Shown piece after piece: positions 41,405-41,682 of a DNA stretch of 41,682 bases (position 1 is the first letter of the stretch; the number at the start of each line of letters is the position of its first letter). The notes beneath the pieces are model-generated. The model was given only the letters and a program-made list of their open reading frames with translations, did not search any database and was not told where the DNA came from. Where the stretch lies: the NCBI GenBank assembly GCA_023481175.1, contig JAMCWM010000054.1, positions 1 through 41,682 of the forward strand, given 5' to 3'. The translations under genes were made by a program, and so were the position numbers. Source of the stretch: Nitrospirota bacterium (GTDB lineage: Bacteria; Nitrospirota; Leptospirillia; Leptospirillales; Leptospirillaceae).

Positions 41405-41438
41405 TCATGTTTTTTCCAGGCTTTTCCCTTCCTTGTTT

Positions 41439-41515
41439 GCCCCCGTAGCTCAGGTGGACAGAGCAGAGGTTTCCTAAACCTTTGGCCGGGTGTTCAAATC
41501 ACCCCGGGGGCACCA
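41439..41515 (+). tRNA. tRNA-Arg (anticodon CCT)
   Basis: A 77-base cloverleaf with encoded CCA. Acceptor GCCCCCG/CGGGGGC, D stem GCTC/GAGC, anticodon stem GAGGT/ACCTT with loop TTCCTAA (anticodon CCT, reading AGG), T arm CGGGTGTTCAAATCACCCC. The T loop has TTCAAAT. A transposase gene starts 140 bases downstream. Confidence 0.96.
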
Positions 41516-41654
41516 TGTCATGCACGGCTTTGGGACCTTCTCCAACCAAGAGGGCACCTGATTAGCACGATTGTTCCGCCCGGCTCCGCCCGATTCCGAT
41601 ATTTCTCAACCAGAAGGCGCATACTCTATGTCCACCTGTAGTCGGAGGACTGCC

Positions 41655-41682
41655 ATGCCTATGAATCGTTTGCAATTTCAGC
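41655..41682 (+). CDS. Transposase N-terminus, IS1595-like (partial, runs off right edge)
   Basis: ATG 41655 behind GGAGGA (41644-41649) begins MPMNRLQFQ, which resembles the start of IS1595-family transposases (MxMNRVQFQxGLS). Only nine residues are visible, so this is tentative. The 5' end of the element should lie between the tRNA-Arg end at 41515 and this start. Confidence 0.4.

Overview
The window looks like a chromosomal segment of an acidophilic iron-oxidising Nitrospirota, most likely a Leptospirillum-type organism. This is an inference from three things: high-GC coding sequence with many GTG starts and stop/start overlaps, gene content (two proteins of the 'CO dehydrogenase beta subunit' family seen in reverse-TCA bacteria, a JAMM/CysO-type sulfur cluster, RecBCD, a single-heme membrane sensor), and protein character. 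No 16S or other marker is present, so the genus is not proven.

Layout. 1-1700 is mobile or accessory DNA: the 5' end of an ISAzo13-type transposase, a small unknown gene, a phage terminase small subunit, a ribbon-helix-helix (RHH) regulator with paired palindromes, and several short repeats. It abuts the 3' end of a tRNA-Ala(GGC) gene. 1886-9590 reads as one operon behind a sigma70-type promoter, a SAM-II-like riboswitch and an intrinsic terminator. It holds metK, ahcY, a ThiS-like sulfur carrier, cysteine synthase, an E1-like MoeB/ThiF enzyme, threonine synthase, a CysO-like carrier, a NIL-domain protein, a second MoeB/ThiF enzyme and a JAMM protease. Together these suggest protein-thiocarboxylate-dependent synthesis of sulfur amino acids tied to the SAM cycle. 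Both carriers have residues after the Gly-Gly and would need trimming.

9613-12967 holds an OmpR-type response regulator, a PhoR-like kinase and 6-phosphogluconate dehydrogenase. 13101-14870 is a transcription unit with two paralogous CO-dehydrogenase-beta-family proteins around a small S24/LexA-fold-like protein. 15024-23709 is recC-recB-recD with overlapping junctions. 23720-26603 is a distinct module: an AT-rich intergenic stretch, an apparently leaderless RHH gene with a perfect inverted-repeat operator, a coiled-coil protein, a four-helix membrane protein with a coiled coil, and a secreted von Willebrand factor A (vWA) protein. I do not recognise this combination.

30428-26583 (minus strand) is an overlapping run: quinone-oxidoreductase-like MDR protein, cupin, HAD hydrolase and phosphoglucomutase. 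30578-39517 (plus) is housekeeping: TlpA-like thioredoxin, nadE, ribBA, ribH, nusB, an unknown gene, purB, purC, purS, then a membrane single-heme protein closed by a strong terminator. 39640-40056 is a large structured RNA with a 9-bp long-range helix and three GNAA-loop hairpins in a row. It resembles HEARO/omega RNA, the guide RNA scaffold of IscB-type nucleases, but no nuclease gene follows it. 40105-41682 holds an isoaspartyl peptidase/asparaginase, a tiny zinc-ribbon protein, tRNA-Arg(CCT) and the first codons of an IS1595-type transposase.
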